Assembly (NCBI RefSeq): GCF_029227915.1
Contig: NC_079877.1
Span: forward strand, 6,884,001-6,948,000
Length of the DNA: 64,000 nt
Origin: Hydractinia symbiolongicarpus
Lineage: Eukaryota > Cnidaria > Hydrozoa > Anthoathecata > Hydractiniidae
Direction: 5' to 3'
Numbering within the stretch: the first letter of the stretch is position 1; every line of letters starts with the position of its first letter. A program made the translations under genes and the position numbers. This document shows positions 1 to 15,050 of this stretch, piece by piece. Below the pieces are notes generated by a model. It searched no databases and had not been told where the DNA came from. It saw nothing but the letters and a program-made list of their open reading frames with translations.

Positions 1-3000
1 TCTTAATTTGACGTGATTGCCGGAACTCAGTGATTGCACTGGGCGCTGTGATAGCGCTTCATTTAAAAATTTTGATAAATAAGTCATTTCTTACTGTGGG
101 ACCAATCCTGGCTGTTAGCACGCGCTGAATAAATAGGAACAGTTTCCAAAACTACATTTCATGGACTTTCTAGCGGCATAAATCCGTTTGAGTTACAGCG
201 GTTGCGTCACATATGCGTGCCAACATGTGTTTAGATATTTTTTCCCATATTACTAAGTTGTATCGCTTTTAACAATGAAACGATTGACTGTGAGACTTAA
301 TTGAACTCATTCTGGACTGTGACCTTATAAATGTGATAAGTGAGCCAACTGGACCCCAAGAAATAACATTCTTCATAATTTGACGTGTTTGCCGGAACTC
401 AGTGATTGCACTGGGCGCTGTGGTAGCGCTTCATTTAAAAATTTAGATAAATAAGTCATTCTTTACAGTGGGACGAATCCTAGCCGTTATCGCGCGCTGA
501 AGAAATAGCGACAGTTTCAAAAACCACATTTCATTGATTTTCTAACGGTATCAGTCCGTTTGAGTTACAACGGTTGGGTCACATATTCGTACTAACATGT
601 ATTTAGCCATGTTTTTCTCATATTACTAGGTTGCATCGCTTTTAACAGTGAAACGATTGACTGTGGGACTTAATTGAACTGATTTTGGACTTTGACCTTA
701 TAAATGTGATAAATGAGCCATTTTGACTAAAAGAAATAACATTCTTCTTGATTTGACATGATTGCTGGAACTCAGCGATTACACTGGGCGCTGTGGTAGC
801 GCTTTATTTAAAAGTTAAGATAAATAAGTCATTTTTACTGTGGAAACAATCGTAGCCGTTATCGCGCACTGAAGAAATAGAGACAGTTTCAAAAACTACA
901 TTTCATTGACTTTCTAACAGTGTCAATGCGTTTGAGTTACAACGGTTGCGTCACATATTCGTACCAACATGTATTTAGTGATTTAATTCCGATATTACTA
1001 AGTTGTATCGCTTTTAACAGTGAAACTATTGACTGTGGGACTTAATTGAACTCATTCTGGACTGTGACCTTATAAATGTGATAAGTGAGCCAACCGAAAC
1101 CCAAGAAATAACATTGTTCTTAATTTGACATGATTGCTGGAACTCAGCGATTACACTGAGCGCTGTGGTAGCGCTTGATTTAAAAATTGAGATAAATAAG
1201 TCATTCTCTACTGTGGGACCGATCCTAGCCGTTATTGCGCGCTGAAGAAATAGCGACAGTTTCCAAAACTACGTTTCATTGACTTCCTAACGGTGTCAGT
1301 CCGTTTGAGTTACAATGGTTGGGTCACATATTCGTTCCCACATGTATTTAATGATTTTTATCCGATAATACTAAGTTGTATCGCTTTCAACAGTGAAACG
1401 ATTGACTGTGGGTCTTAATTAAACTGATTCTAGACTGTGAACTTAAGAATGTGATAAGTGAGCCAATTGGACCCCAAGAAATAATATTCTTCTTAGTTTG
1501 ACGTGATTGCCGGAACTCAGCGATTACACTGGGCGCTGTGGTAGCCGCTTTATTTAAAAATTAAGATAAATACGTTATTTTTTACTGTGGGACCAATCCT
1601 AGCCGTTAGTTCGCGCTGAAGAATAGCGAAAGTTTCCAAAACTACATTTCATTGACTTCCTAACGGTGTCAGTCCGTTTGAGTTACAATGGTTGGGTCAC
1701 ATATTCGTCCCCACATGTATTTAATGATTTTTATCCGATATTACTAAGTTGTATCGCTTTTAACAGTGAAACGATTGACTGTGGGACTTAATTGAATTGT
1801 TTCTGGACTGTGACCTTATAAATGTGATAGGTGAGTCAACTGGACCCCAAGAAATAACATTCTTCTTAATTTGACATGATTGCTGGAACTCAGCGATTAC
1901 ACTGGGCGCTGTGGTAGCGCTTTATTTAAAAACTAAGATAAATACGTTATTTTTTACTGTGGGACCAATCCTAGCCGTTAGTTCGCGCTGAAGAAATAGA
2001 GACTGTTTCAAAAACTAAATTTCATTGACTTTCTAGCGGTATCAATCCGTTTGAGTTACAACGGTTGCGTCACATATTCGTACCAACATGTATTTAGCTA
2101 TATTTTTCTGATATTACTAGGTTGCATCGCTTTTAACAGTGAAACGATTGCCTGTGGAACTTAATTGAAATAAGTTTGGCCTGTGACCTTATAAATGTGA
2201 TAAGTGAGTCAACTGGATCCAAGAAATAACATTCTTCCTAATTTGACATGATTGCCGGAACTCAGCGATTACACTAGGATCTCTGGTAAACGCTTTCTTT
2301 AAAAATATAGATAAATAAGTCCTTTTTTACTGTGGCACCAATCCTGGCCGTTAGCACGCGATGAAGAAATAGAGACATTCTAAAAGACTACATTTCATTG
2401 ACTTTCTAACGGTATCAGTCCGTGTGAGTTACAACAGTTGCGTCACATTTTCGTACCAACATGTATTTAGCGATAGTGTTCGGATATTACTAGGTTGCAT
2501 CGCTTTTAACAGTGAAACGTTTGACTGTGGGACTTTATTGAACTGATTGTGGACTTTGACCTTATAAATGTGATAAGTATGCCAGTTTGACTACAAGAAA
2601 TAACGTTGTGCTTAACTTGACCTAATTGCTGGAACTCAGCGATTACACTGGGCGCTGTTGTAGCGATTTATTTAAAAATTAAGATAAATAAGTCACTCTT
2701 TACTGTGGGACCAATCCTAGCCGTTAGTTTGCGCTGCAGAAGTAGAGACAGTTTCCAAAACGAAATTTCATTGACTTTCTAACGGTGTCAATCCGTTTGA
2801 GTTACAACGGTTGCATCACATATTCGTACCAATATGTGTTTAGGTATTTTTTCCGATATTACTAAGTTGTATCGCTTTTAACAGTGAAACGATTGACTGT
2901 GGGACTTAATTGAACTCATTCTGGACTGTGACCTTATCAATGTGATAAGTGAGCCAACTGGAACCCAAGGAATAACATTCTTCTTAATTCGACATGATTG

Positions 3001-6000
3001 ATGGATTTCAGGAATTACACTAGGCTCTATGGTAGCACTTTATTTAAAAATTTAGATATATAAGTCTTTTTATACTGTGGGACCAATCCTGGCCGTTAGC
3101 ATGCGCTAAAGAAATAGAGAGATTCTCAAAAACTACATTTCATTGACTTCTTGCCGGTATCAATCCGTTTGAGTTACAACGGTTGCGTCACATATTCGTA
3201 CCAACATGTATTTAGTGATATTTTTCGGATAATACTAAGTTAAATCGCTTTTAACAGTGAAACGATTGCCTGTGGAACTTAATTGAAATAAGTTTGGCCT
3301 GTGACCTTATAAATGTGATAAGTGAGTCAACTGGATCCAAGAAATAACATTCTTCTTAATTTGACATGATTGCCGGAACTCAGCGATTACACTAGGATCT
3401 CTGGTAGCGCTTTCTATAAGAATTTATATAAATAAGTCTTTTTTTACTGTGGCACCAATCCTGGCCGTTAGCACGCGTTGAAGAAATAGAGACATTCTAA
3501 AAGACTACATTCGATTGACTTTCTAACGGTGTCAATCCGTTTCAGTTACAGCGGTTGCGTCACATATTCGTGCCAACATGTGTTTAGATATTTTTTTCCG
3601 ATATTACTAAGTTGTATCGCTTTTAACAATGAAAGGATTGACTGTGGGACTTAATTGAACTCATTCTGGACTGTGCCCTTATAAATGTGATAAGTGAGCC
3701 AACTGGATCCCATGAAATAACATTGTTCTTAATTTGACATGATTGCTGGAACTCAGCGATTACACTGAGCGCTGTGGTAGCGCTTTATTTAAAAATTGAG
3801 GTAAATAAGTCATTTTCTACTGTGGGAGCGATCCTAGCCGTTATCGCGCGGTGAAGAAATAGCGACAGTTTCCAAAACTACGTCTCATTGACTTCCTAAC
3901 GGTGTCAGTCCGTTAGAGTTACAATGGTTGGGTCACATATTCGTCCCCACATGTATTTAATGATTTTTATCCGATATTACTAAGTTGTATCGCTTTTAAC
4001 AGTAAAACGATTGACTGTGGGACTTAATTGAATTGTTTCTGGACTGTGACCTTATAAATGTGATAAGTGAGTCAACTGGACCCGAAGAAATAACATTCTT
4101 CTTAATTTGACGTGATTGCTGGAACTCAGCGATTACACTGGGCGCTGTTGTAGCGATTTATTTAAAAATTAAGATAAATAAGTCACTTTTTACTGTGGGA
4201 CCAATCCTAGCCGTTAGTTTGCGCTGAAGAAGTAGAGACAGTTTCCAAAACAAAATTTCATTGACTTTCTAACGGTGTCAATCCGTTTGAGTTACAACGG
4301 TTGCGTCACATATTCGTACCAATATGTGTTTAGGTATTTTTTTCCGATATTACTAAGTTGTATCGCTTTTAACAGTGAAACGATTGACTGTGGGACTTAA
4401 TTGAACTCATTCTGGACTGTGACCTTATAAATGTGATAAATGAGCTACTTGGTCTCCAAGGAATAACATTCTTCTTAATTTGACATGATTGCCGGAACTC
4501 AGCGATTACACTGGGCGCTGTGATAGTGCTTCATTAAAAAAATTTAGACAGATAAGTCATTCTCTACTGTGGGACCGATCCTAGCCGTTATCGTGCGCTG
4601 AAGAAATAGCGACAGTTTCAAAAACTACGTTTCATTGACTTCCTAACGGTGTCAGTCCGTTTGAGTTACAATGGTTGGGTCACATATTCGTCCCCACATG
4701 TATTTAATGATTTTTATCCGATATTACTAAGTTGTATCCCTTCTAACAGTGAAAAGATTGACTGTGGGACTTAATTGAATTGTTCCTGGACTGTGACCTT
4801 ATATATGTGATAAGTGATTCAACTGGACCCCAAGAAATAACATTCTTCTTAATTTGACATGATTGCTGGAACTCAGCGAATACATTGGCCGCTGTGGTAG
4901 CGCTTTATTTAAAAATTAAGATAAATAAGTCATTTTTTACTGTGGGACCAATCCTAGCGGTTAGTTCGCGCTGAAGAAATAGAGACAGTTTCAAAAACTA
5001 CATTTCATGGAATTTCTAACGTTGTCAATCCGTTTGAGATATAACGGTTGCGTCACATATTCGTACCAACATGTGTTTAGTGACTTTTTTCCGATATTAC
5101 TAAGTTGTATCGCTTTAAACAGTGCAACGATTGACTGTGGGACTTAATTGAACTGATTCTAGACTGTGACCTTAGGAATGTGATAAGTGAGCCAATTGGA
5201 CCCCAAGAAATAACATTCTTCTTAGTTAGACGTGATTGCCGGAACTCAGCGATTACACTGGGCGATGTGGTAGCGCTTCATTTAAATATTTAGATAAATA
5301 AGCAATTTTTTACTGTAGGACCAATCCTAGCCATTATCGCGCGCTGAAGAAATAGCGACAGTTTCAAAAACTACATTTCAATGACTTTCAAACGGTATCA
5401 GTCCGTTTGAGTTACAACAGTTGCGTCACATATTCGCACCAACATATAGTTAGTGATTTTTTTCCGATATTACTAAGTTGTATCGCTTTTAACAGTGAAA
5501 CGATTGCCTGTGGAACTTAATTGAACTAACTTTAGACTGTGACCTTATAAATGTGATTTGTGAGTCAACTGGACTTCAAGAAATAACATTCTTCTTAATT
5601 TGACATGATTGCCGGAACTCAGCGATTACACTGGGCGCTGTGATAGTGCTTCATTAAAAAATTTAGATAGATAAGTCATTCTTTACTGTGTGACCGATCC
5701 TAGCCGTTATCGCGCGCTGAAGAAATAGCGACAGTTTCAAAAACTACGTTTCATTGACTTCCTAACGGTGTCAGTCCGTTTGAGTTACAACGGTTGGGTC
5801 ACATATTCGTCCCAACATGTATTTAGTGATTTGTATCCGATATTACTAAGTTGTGTCGCTTCTAACAGTGAAACGATTGAGTGTGGGACTTAATTGAACT
5901 GATTCTGGACTGTTACCTTATAAATGTGATAAATGAGCCAATTGGTCTCCAAGGAATAACATTCTTTTTAATTTGACATGATTGCTGGAATTCCGCGATT

Positions 6001-6702
6001 ACATTAAGCTCTGTGGTAGCGCTTTATTAAAAAATTAAGATAAATAAGTCATTTTCTAATATGGGACCATTCCTAGCCGTTAGTTCGCGCTGATGAAGTA
6101 GAGACAGTTTCAAAAATTACATTTCATTGACTTTCTAACGGTGTCAATCCGTTTGAGTTACAACGGTTGCATCACATATTCGTACCAACATGTATTTAGT
6201 GATTTTTTTTCGATATTACTAAGTTATATCACTTTTAACAGTGAAACGATTGCCTGTGGAACTTAATTGAAAAAAGTTTGGCCTGTGACCTTATAAATGT
6301 GATAAGTGAGTCACCTGGATCCAAGAAATAACATTCTTCTTAATTTGACATGATTGCCGGAACTCAGCGATTACACTAGGATCTCTGGTAGCGCTTTCTT
6401 TAAAAATTTAGATAAATAAGTCTTCTTTACTGTGGCACCAATCCTGGCCGTTAGCACGCGCTTAAGAAATAGAGACATTCTAAAAGACTACATTTCATTG
6501 ACTTTCTAATGGTATCAGTCCGTTTGAGTTACAACAGTTGCGTCACATATTCGTACCAACATGTAGTTAGTGATTTTTTTCCGATATTACTAAGTTGTAT
6601 CTCTTTTAACAGTGAAACGATTGCCTGTGAAACTTAATTGAACTAACTTTGGACTGTGACCTTATAAATGTGATAAGTGAGTCAACTGGACTCCAAGAAA
6701 TA

Positions 6703-8194
6703 ACATTCTTCTTAATTTGACATGATTGCCGGAACTCAGCGATTACACTGGGCGCTGTGGTAGCGCTTCATTTAAATATTCAGATAAATAAGCAATTTTT
6801 TACTGTGGGACCAATCCTAGCCATTATCGCGCGCTGAAGAAATAGCGACAGTTTCAAAAACTACATTTCAATGACTTTCAAACGGTATCAGTCCGTTTGA
6901 GTTACAACAGTTGCGTCACATATTCGCACCAACATGTAGTTAGTGATTTTTTTCCGATATTACTAAGTTGTATCGCTTTTAACAATGAAACGATTGCCTG
7001 TGAAAATTAATTGAACTAACTTTAGACTGTGACCTTATAAATGTGATTTGTGAGTCAACTGGACTCCAAGAAATAACATTCTTCTTAATTTGACATGATT
7101 GCCGGAACTCAGCGATTACACTGGCCGCTGTGATAGTTCTTCATTAAAAAATTTAGATAGATAAGTCATTCTTTACTGTGCGACCGATCCTAGCCGTTAT
7201 CGTGCGCTGAAGAAATAGCGACAGTTTCAAAAACTACGTTTCATTGACTTCCTAACGGTGTCAGTCCGTTTGAGTTACAATGGTTGGGTCACATATTCGT
7301 CCCCACATGTATTTAATGATTTTTATCCGATATTACTAAGTTATATCGCTTTAAACAGTGCAACGATTGACTGTGGGACTTAATTGAACTGATTCTAGAC
7401 TGTGACCTTAAGAATGTGATAAGTGAGCCAATTGGACCCCAAGATATAACATTCTTCTTAATTTGACGTGATTGCCGGAACTCAGCTATTACACTGGGCG
7501 CTGTTGTAGCGCTTCATTTAAATATTTAGATAAATAAGTAATTTTTTACTGTGGGACCAATCCTAGCCATTATCGCGCGCTAAAGAAATAGCGACAGTTT
7601 CAAAAACTACGTTTCATTGACTTCCTAACGGTGTCAGTCCGTTTGAGATACAACGGTTGCGTCACATATTCGTACTAACATGTATTTAGTGATTTTTATC
7701 CGATATTACTAAGTTGTATCGCTTTTAACAGTGAAACGATTGTGTGTGGGACTTAATTGAACTGATTCTGGACTGTTGCCTTATAAATGTGATAAATGAG
7801 CCAATTGGTCTCCAAGGAATAACATTCTTTTTAATTTGACATGATTGCTGGAGTTCCACGATTATATTAAGCTCTGTGGTAGCGCTTTATTTAAAAATTT
7901 AGATGAAAAAGTCTTTTTTTACAGTGGGACCAATCCTGGCCGTTAGCACGCGCTGAATGAATAGGAACAGTTTCAAAGACTACATTTCATTGACTTTCTA
8001 GCGGTATAAATCCGTTTGAGTTACTACGGTTGCGTCACATATTCGTACCAACATGTATTTAGGGATAGTGTTCGGATCTTACTAGGCTGCATCGCTTTTA
8101 ACAGTGAAACGTTTCACTGTGGGACTTAATTGAACTGATTTTGGACTTTGACCTTATAAATGTGATAAATGAGCCAGTTTGACTACAAGAAATG
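6703..8194. repeat. Four-monomer duplicated block, copy 1
   Basis: Monomers at 6703, 7076, 7449 and 7822 are matched in order by those at 8941, 9314, 9687 and 10060, an offset of 2,238 bp (six monomers). Diagnostic shared variants include 'atattcagataaataagcaa' in the first monomer, 'gtgatagttcttcattaaa' with 'ctgtgcgaccgatcc' in the second, 'aagatataacattc' and 'ctcagctattac' in the third, and 'gatgaaaaagtc' with 'ggatcttactaggctgc' in the fourth. The two intervening monomers (8195 and 8568) are not part of the copied block. Confidence 0.88.
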
Positions 8195-8940
8195 ACAGTG
8201 TTCTTAATTTGACATAATTGCTGGAACTCAGCAATTACACTGGGTGCTGTGGTAGCGCTTTATTAAAAAATTAGGATAAATAAGTCATTTTCTAATGTGG
8301 GACCATTCCTAGCCGTTAGTTCGCGCTGATGAAGTAGAGACAGTTTCAAAAATTAAATTTCATTGACTTTCTAACGTTGTCAATCCGTTTGAGTTACAAC
8401 GGTTGCATCACATATTCGTACCAACATGTATTTAGTGATTTTTTTTCGATATTACTAAGTTGTATCGCTTTTAACAGTGAAACGATTGACTGTGGGACTT
8501 AATTGAACTGATTTCGGACTGTGACCTTGTAAATGTGATAAGTGAGTCAACTGGACTCCAAGAAATAACATTCTTCTTAATTTGACATGATTGCCGGAAC
8601 TCAGCGATTACACTGGGCGCTGTGATAGTGCTTCATTAAAAAATTTAGATAGATAAGTCATTCTCTACTGCGGGACTGATCCTAGCCGTTATCACGCGCT
8701 GAAGAAATAGCGAGAGTTTCAATAACTACGTTTCATTGACTTCCTAACGGTGTCAGTCCGTTTGAGTTACAATGGTTGGGTCACATATTCGTTCCCACAT
8801 GTATTTAATGATTTTTATCCGATATTACTAAGTTGTATCCTTTTTAACAGTGAAACGATTGACTGTGGGACTTAATTGAACTGATTCTAGACTGTGACCT
8901 TAGGAATGTGATAAGTGAGCCAATTGGACCTCAAGAAATA

Positions 8941-10432
8941 ACATTCTTCTTAGTTTGACGTGATTGCCGGAACTCAGCGATTACACTGGGCGCTGTGGTA
9001 GCGCTTCATTTAAATATTCAGATAAATAAGCAATTTTTTACTGTGGGACCAATCCTAGCCATTATCGCGCGCTGAAGAAATAGCGAAAGTTTCAAAAACT
9101 ACATTTCAATGACTTTCAAACGGTATCAGTCCGTTTGAGTTACAACAGTTGCGTCACATATTCGCACCAACATGTAGTTAGTGATTTTTTTCCGATATTA
9201 CTAAGTTGTATCGCTTTTAACAGTGAAACGATTGCCTGTGAAACTTAATTGAACTAACTTTAGACTGTGACCTTATAAATGTGATTTGTGAGTCAACTGG
9301 ACTCCAAGAAATAACATTCTTCTTAATTTGACATAATTGCCGGAACACAGCGATTACACTGGCCGCTGTGATAGTTCTTCATTAAAAAATTTAGATAGAT
9401 AAGTCATTCTTTACTGTGCGACCGATCCTAGCCGTTATCGCGCGCTGAAGAAATAGCGACAGTTTCAAAAACTACGTTTCATTGACTTCCTAACGGTGTC
9501 AGTCCGTTTGAGTTACAATGGTTGGGTCACATATTCGTCCCCACATGTATTTAATGATTTTTATCCGATATTACTAAGTTGTATCGCTTTAAACAGTGCA
9601 ACGATTGACTGTGGGACTTAATTGAACTGATTCTAGACTGTGACCTTAAGAATGTGATAAGTGAGACAATTGGACCCCAAGATATAACATTCTTCTTAAT
9701 TTGACGTGATTGCCGGAACTCAGCTATTACACTGGGCGCTGTGGTAGCGCTTCATTTAAATATTTAGATAAATAAGTAATTTTTTACTGTGGGACCAATC
9801 CTAGCCATTATCGCGCGCTAAAGAAATAGCGACAGTTTCAAAAACTACGTTTCATTGACTTCCTAACGGTGTCAGTCCGTTTGAGATACAACGGTTGCGT
9901 CACATATTCGTACTAACATGTATTTAGTGATTTTTATCCGATATTACTAAGTTGTATCGCTTTTAACAGTGAAACGATTGTGTGTGGGACTTAATTGAAC
10001 TGATTCTGGACTGTTGCCTTATAAATGTGATAAATGAGCCAATTGGTCTCCAAGGAATAACATTCTTTTTAATTTGACATGATTGCTGGAGTTCCACGAT
10101 TATATTAAGCTCTGTGGTAGCGCTTTATTTAAAAATTTAGATGAAAAAGTCTTTTTTTACAGTGGGACCAATCCTGGCCGTTAGCACGCGCTGAATGAAT
10201 AGGAACAGTTTCAAAGACTACATTTCATTGACTTTCTAGCGGTATAAATCCGTTTGAGTTACTACGGTTGCGTCACATATTCGTACCAACATGTATTTAG
10301 GGATAGTGTTCGGATCTTACTAGGCTGCATCGCTTTTAACAGTGAAACGTTTCACTGTGGGACTTAATTGAACTGATTTTGGACTTTGACCTTATAAATG
10401 TGATAGATGAGCCAATTGGACACCAAGGAATA
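8941..10432. repeat. Four-monomer duplicated block, copy 2
   Basis: Second copy of the 6703-8194 block at +2,238 bp. Only scattered single-base differences were seen (for example acacag for actcag in the second monomer). The match stops at the next monomer: 10433 begins a 'ggatttcaggaatt' type, whereas the corresponding 8195 monomer is 'ggaactcagcaatt'. Confidence 0.88.
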
Positions 10433-10805
10433 ACATTCTTCTTAATTCGACATGATTGCTGGATTTCAGGAATTACACTAGGCTCTGTGGTAGCATTTTA
10501 TTTAAAAATTTAGATAAATAAGTCATATTTTACTGTGGGACCAATCCTAGCCGTTATCGCGCGCTGAAGAAATAGCGACAGTTTCAAAAACTACATTTCA
10601 ATGACTTTCTAACGGTATCAGTCCGTTTGAGTTACAACAGTTGCGTCACACATTCGCACCAACATGTAGTTTGTGTTATTTTTCTGATATTACTAAGTTA
10701 TATCACTTTTAACAGTGAAACGTTTCACTGTGGGACTTAATTGAACTGATTTTGGACTTTGACCATATAAATGTGATAAATGAGCCAGTTTGACCACAAG
10801 AAATA

Positions 10806-13413
10806 ACAGTGTTCTTAATTTGACATGATTGGTGGAATTTAGAGATTACACTGGGCGCTGTGGTAACGCTTTATTTAAAAATTAAGATAAATAAGTCATA
10901 TTTTACTGTGGGACCAATCCTAGCCGTTATCACGCGCTGAAGAAATAGCGACAGTTTCAAAAACTACATTTCAATGACTTTCTAACGGTATCAGTCCGCT
11001 TGAGTTACAACAGTTGCGTCACATATTCGCACCAACATGTAGTTAGTGATTTTTTTCCGATATTACTAAGTTGTATCGCTTTTAACAGTGAAACGATTGC
11101 CTGTGGAACTTAATTGAACTAACTTTAGACTGTGACCTTATAAATGTGATTTGTGAGTCAACTGGATTCCAAGAAATAACATTCTTCTTAATTTGACATG
11201 ATTGCCGGAACTCAGCGATTACACTGGGCGCTGTGATAGTGCTTCATTAAAAAATTTAGATAGATAAGTCATTCTTTACTGTGCGACCCATCCTAGCCGT
11301 TATCGCGCGCTGAAGAAGTAGCGACAGTTTCAAAAACTACGTTTCATTGACTTCCTAACGGTGTCAGTCCGTATGAGTTACAACGGTTGGGTCACATATT
11401 CGTCCCCACATGTATTTAGTGATTTTTATCCGATATTACTAAGTTGTATCGCTTTTAACAGTGAAACGATTGAGTGTGGGACTTAATTGAACTGATTCTG
11501 GACTGTTACCTTATAAATGTGATAAATGAGCCAATTGGTCTCCAAGGAATAACATTCTTTTTAATTTGACATGATTGCTGGAATTTTGCGATTACATTAA
11601 TCTCTGTGGTAGCGCTTTATTAAAAAATTAAGATAAATAAGTCATTTTATAATGTGGGACCATTCCTAGCCGTTAGTTCGCGCTGATGAAGTAGAGACAG
11701 TTTCAAAAATTACATTTCATTGTCTTTTTAACGGTGTCAATCCGTTTGAGTTACAACGGTTGCATCACATATTCGTACCAACATGTATTTAGTGATTTTT
11801 TTTCGATATTACTAAGTTGTATCGCTTTTAACAGTGAAACGATTGAGTGTGTGACTTAATTGAACTGATTCCGGACTGTGACCTTATAAATGTGATAGAT
11901 GAGCCAATTGGACTCCAAGGAATAACATTCTTCTTAATTCGACATGTTTGCTGGATTTCAGGAATTACACTATGCTCTGTGGTAGCATTTTATTTAAAAA
12001 TTTAGATAAATAAATCTTTTTATACTGTGGGACCAATCATGGCCGTTAGCACGCGCTGAAGAAATAGAGAGATTCTCAAAAACTACATTTCATTGACTTC
12101 TGGCCGGTATCAATCCGTTTGAGTTACAACGGTTGCGTCACATATTCGTACCGACATGTATTTAGTGATATTTTTCGGATATTACTAAGATATATCACTT
12201 TTAACAGTGAAACGATTGCCTGTGGAACTTAATTGAAATAAGTTTGGCCTGTGACCTTATAAATGTGATAAGTGAGTCAACTGGATCCAAGAAATAACAT
12301 TCTTCTTAATTTGACATGATTGCCGGAACTCAGCGATTACACTAGGATCTCTGGTAGCGCTTTCTTTAAAAATTTAGATAAATAAGTCTTTTTTTACTGT
12401 GGCACCAATCCTGGCCGTTAGCACGCGCTGAAGAAATAGAGACATTCTCAAAAACTACATTTCATTGACTTCCTGGCGCTATCAATCCGTTTGAGTTACA
12501 ACAGTTGTGTCACATAGTCGTACCAACATGTATTTAGTGTTATTTTTCTAATATTACTAAGTTATATCACTTTTAACAGTGAAACGTTTCACTGTGGGAC
12601 TTAATTGAACTGATTTTGGACTTTGACCATATAAATGTGATAAATGAGCCATTTTGACCACAAGAAATAACAGTGTTTTTAATTTGACATGATTGGTGGA
12701 ATTTAGAGATTACACTGGGCGCTGTGGTAACGCTTTATTTAAAAATTAAGATAAATAAGTCATATTTTACTGTGGGACCAATCCTAGCCGTTATCGCGCA
12801 CTGAAAAAATAGCGACAGTTTCAAAAACTACATTTCAATGACTTTCTAACAGTATCAGTCCGTTTGAGTTACAACAGTTGCGTCACATATTCGCACCAAC
12901 ATGTAGTTAGTGATTTTTTTCCGATATTACTAAGTTGTATCGCTTTTAACAGTGAAACGATTGCCTGTGGAACTTAATTGAACTAACTTTAGACTGTGAC
13001 CTTATAAATGTGATTTGTGAGTCAACTGGACTCCAAGAAATAACATTCTTCTTAATTCGACATGATTGCTGGATTTCAGGAATTACACTAGGCTCTGGTA
13101 ACATTTTATTTAAAAATTTAGATAAATAAGTCTTTTTATACTGTGGGACCAGTCCTGGCCGTTAGCACGCGCTGAAGAAATAGGGAGATTCTCAAAAACT
13201 ACATTTCATTGACTTCTTGGCGGTATCAATCCGTTTGAGTTACAACAGTTGTGTCACATAGTCGTACCAACATGTATTTAGTGTTATTTTTCTGATATTA
13301 CTAAGTTATATCACTTTTAACAGTGAAACGTTTCACTGTGGGACTTAATTGAACTGATTTTGGACTTTGACCGTATAAATGTGATAAATGAGCCAGTTTG
13401 ACCACAAGAAATA
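10806..13413. repeat. Seven-monomer unit, copy 1 (2,608 bp)
   Basis: Monomers at 10806, 11179, 11552, 11925 and 12297 are matched by 13414, 13787, 14160, 14533 and 14905 (offset 2,608). Shared markers are 'ggtggaatttagag', 'gtgatagtgcttc' with 'ctgtgcgacc', 'gatgaagtagagac' with 'tctttttaacgg', and 'acatgtttgctggatttcag'. The match breaks inside the fifth monomer near 12445 (gacattctcaaaaac here, gacattctaaaagac near 15050). The last two monomers (12670 and 13043) have no counterpart in copy 2, although 12670 is itself another copy of the 10806 type. Confidence 0.85.
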
Positions 13414-15050
13414 ACAGTGTTCTTAATTTGACATGATTGGTGGAATTTAGAGATTACACTGGGCGCTGTGGTAACGCTTTATTTAAAAATTAAGATAAAT
13501 AAGTCATATTTTACTGTGGGACCAATCCTAGCCGTTATCGCGCGCTGAAGAAATAGCGACAGTTTCAAAAACTACATTTCAATGACTTTCTAACGGTATC
13601 AGTCCGTTTGAGTTACAACAGTTGCGTCACATATTCGCACCAACATGTAGTTAGTGATTTTTTTCCGATATTACTAAGTTGTATCGCTTTTAACAGTGAA
13701 ACGATTGCCTGTGGAACTTAATTGAACTAACTTTAGACTGTGACCTTATAAATGTGATTTGTGAGTCAACTGGACTCCAAGAAATAACATTCTTCTTAAT
13801 TTGACATGATTGCCGGAACTCAGCGATTACACTGGGCGCTGTGATAGTGCTTCATTAAAAAATTTAGATAGATAATTCATTCTTTACTGTGCGACCGATC
13901 CTAGCCGTTATCGCGCGCTGAAGAAATAGCGACAGTTTCAAAAACTACGTTTCATTGACTTCCTAACGGTGTCAGTCCGTATGAGTTACAACGGTTGGGT
14001 CACATATTCGTCCCCACATGTATTTAGTGATTTTTATCCGATGTTACTAAGTTGTATCGCTTTTAACAGTGAAACGATTGAGTGTGGGACTTAATTGAAC
14101 TGATTCTGGACTGTTACCTTATAAATGTGATAAATGAGCCAATTGGTCTCCAAGGAATAACATTCTTTTTAATTTGACATGATTGCTGGAATTTCGCGAT
14201 TACATTAAGCTCTGTGGTAGCGCTTTATTAAAAAATTAAGATAAATAAGTCATTTTATAATGTGGGACCATTCCTAGCCGTTAGTTCGCGGTGATGAAGT
14301 AGAGACAGTTTCAAAAATTACATTTCATTGTCTTTTTAACGGTGTCAATCCGTTTGAGTTACAACGGTTGCATCACATATTCGTACCAACATGTATTTAG
14401 TGATTTTTTTTCGATATTACTAAGTTGTATCGCTTTTAACAGTGAAACGATTGAGTGTGGGACTTAATTGAACTGATTCTGGACTGTGACCTTATAAATG
14501 TGATAGATGAGCCAATTGGACTCCAAGGAATAACATTCTTCTTAATTCGACATGTTTGCTGGATTTCAGGAATTACACTAGGCTCTGTGGTAGCATTTTA
14601 TTTAAAAATTTAGATAAATAAATCTTTTTATACTGTGGGACCAATCCTGGCCGTTAGCACGCGCTGAAGAAATAGAGAGATTCTCAAAAACTACATTTCA
14701 TTGACTTCTGGCCGGTATCAATCCGTTTGAGTTACAACGGTTGAGTCACATATTCGTACCGACATGTATTTAGTGATATTTTTCGGATATTACTAAGTTA
14801 TATCACTTTTAACAGTGAAACGATTGCCTGTGGAACTTAATTGAAATAAGTTTGGCCTGTGACCTTATAAATATGATAAGTGAGTCAACTGGATCCAAGA
14901 AATTACATTCTTCTTAATTTGACATGATTGCCGGAACTCAGCGATTACACTAGGATCTGTGGTAGCGCTTTCTTTAAAAATTTAGATAAATAAGTCTTTT
15001 TTTACTGTGGCACCAATCCTGGCCGTTAGCACGCGCTGAAGAAATAGAGA
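13414..15050. repeat. Seven-monomer unit, partial copy 2
   Basis: Copies the first four and a half monomers of the 10806 unit at +2,608 bp, then switches to a different type inside the 14905 monomer. Differences from copy 1 are few (for example gatgttactaag for gatattactaag near 14040). Confidence 0.83.

Noticed and set aside
10691-10725. Palindrome-like 'gtgaaacgtttcactg' in some monomers (also near 8106, 10345, 12580, 13325 and 18540)
   Set aside because: The dyad GTGAAACGTTTCAC is perfect and eye-catching, but it arises from a few substitutions (gattgact to gtttcact) in one monomer lineage. It is lost in sister copies that read gtttgact, so I treat it as a variant and not a site.
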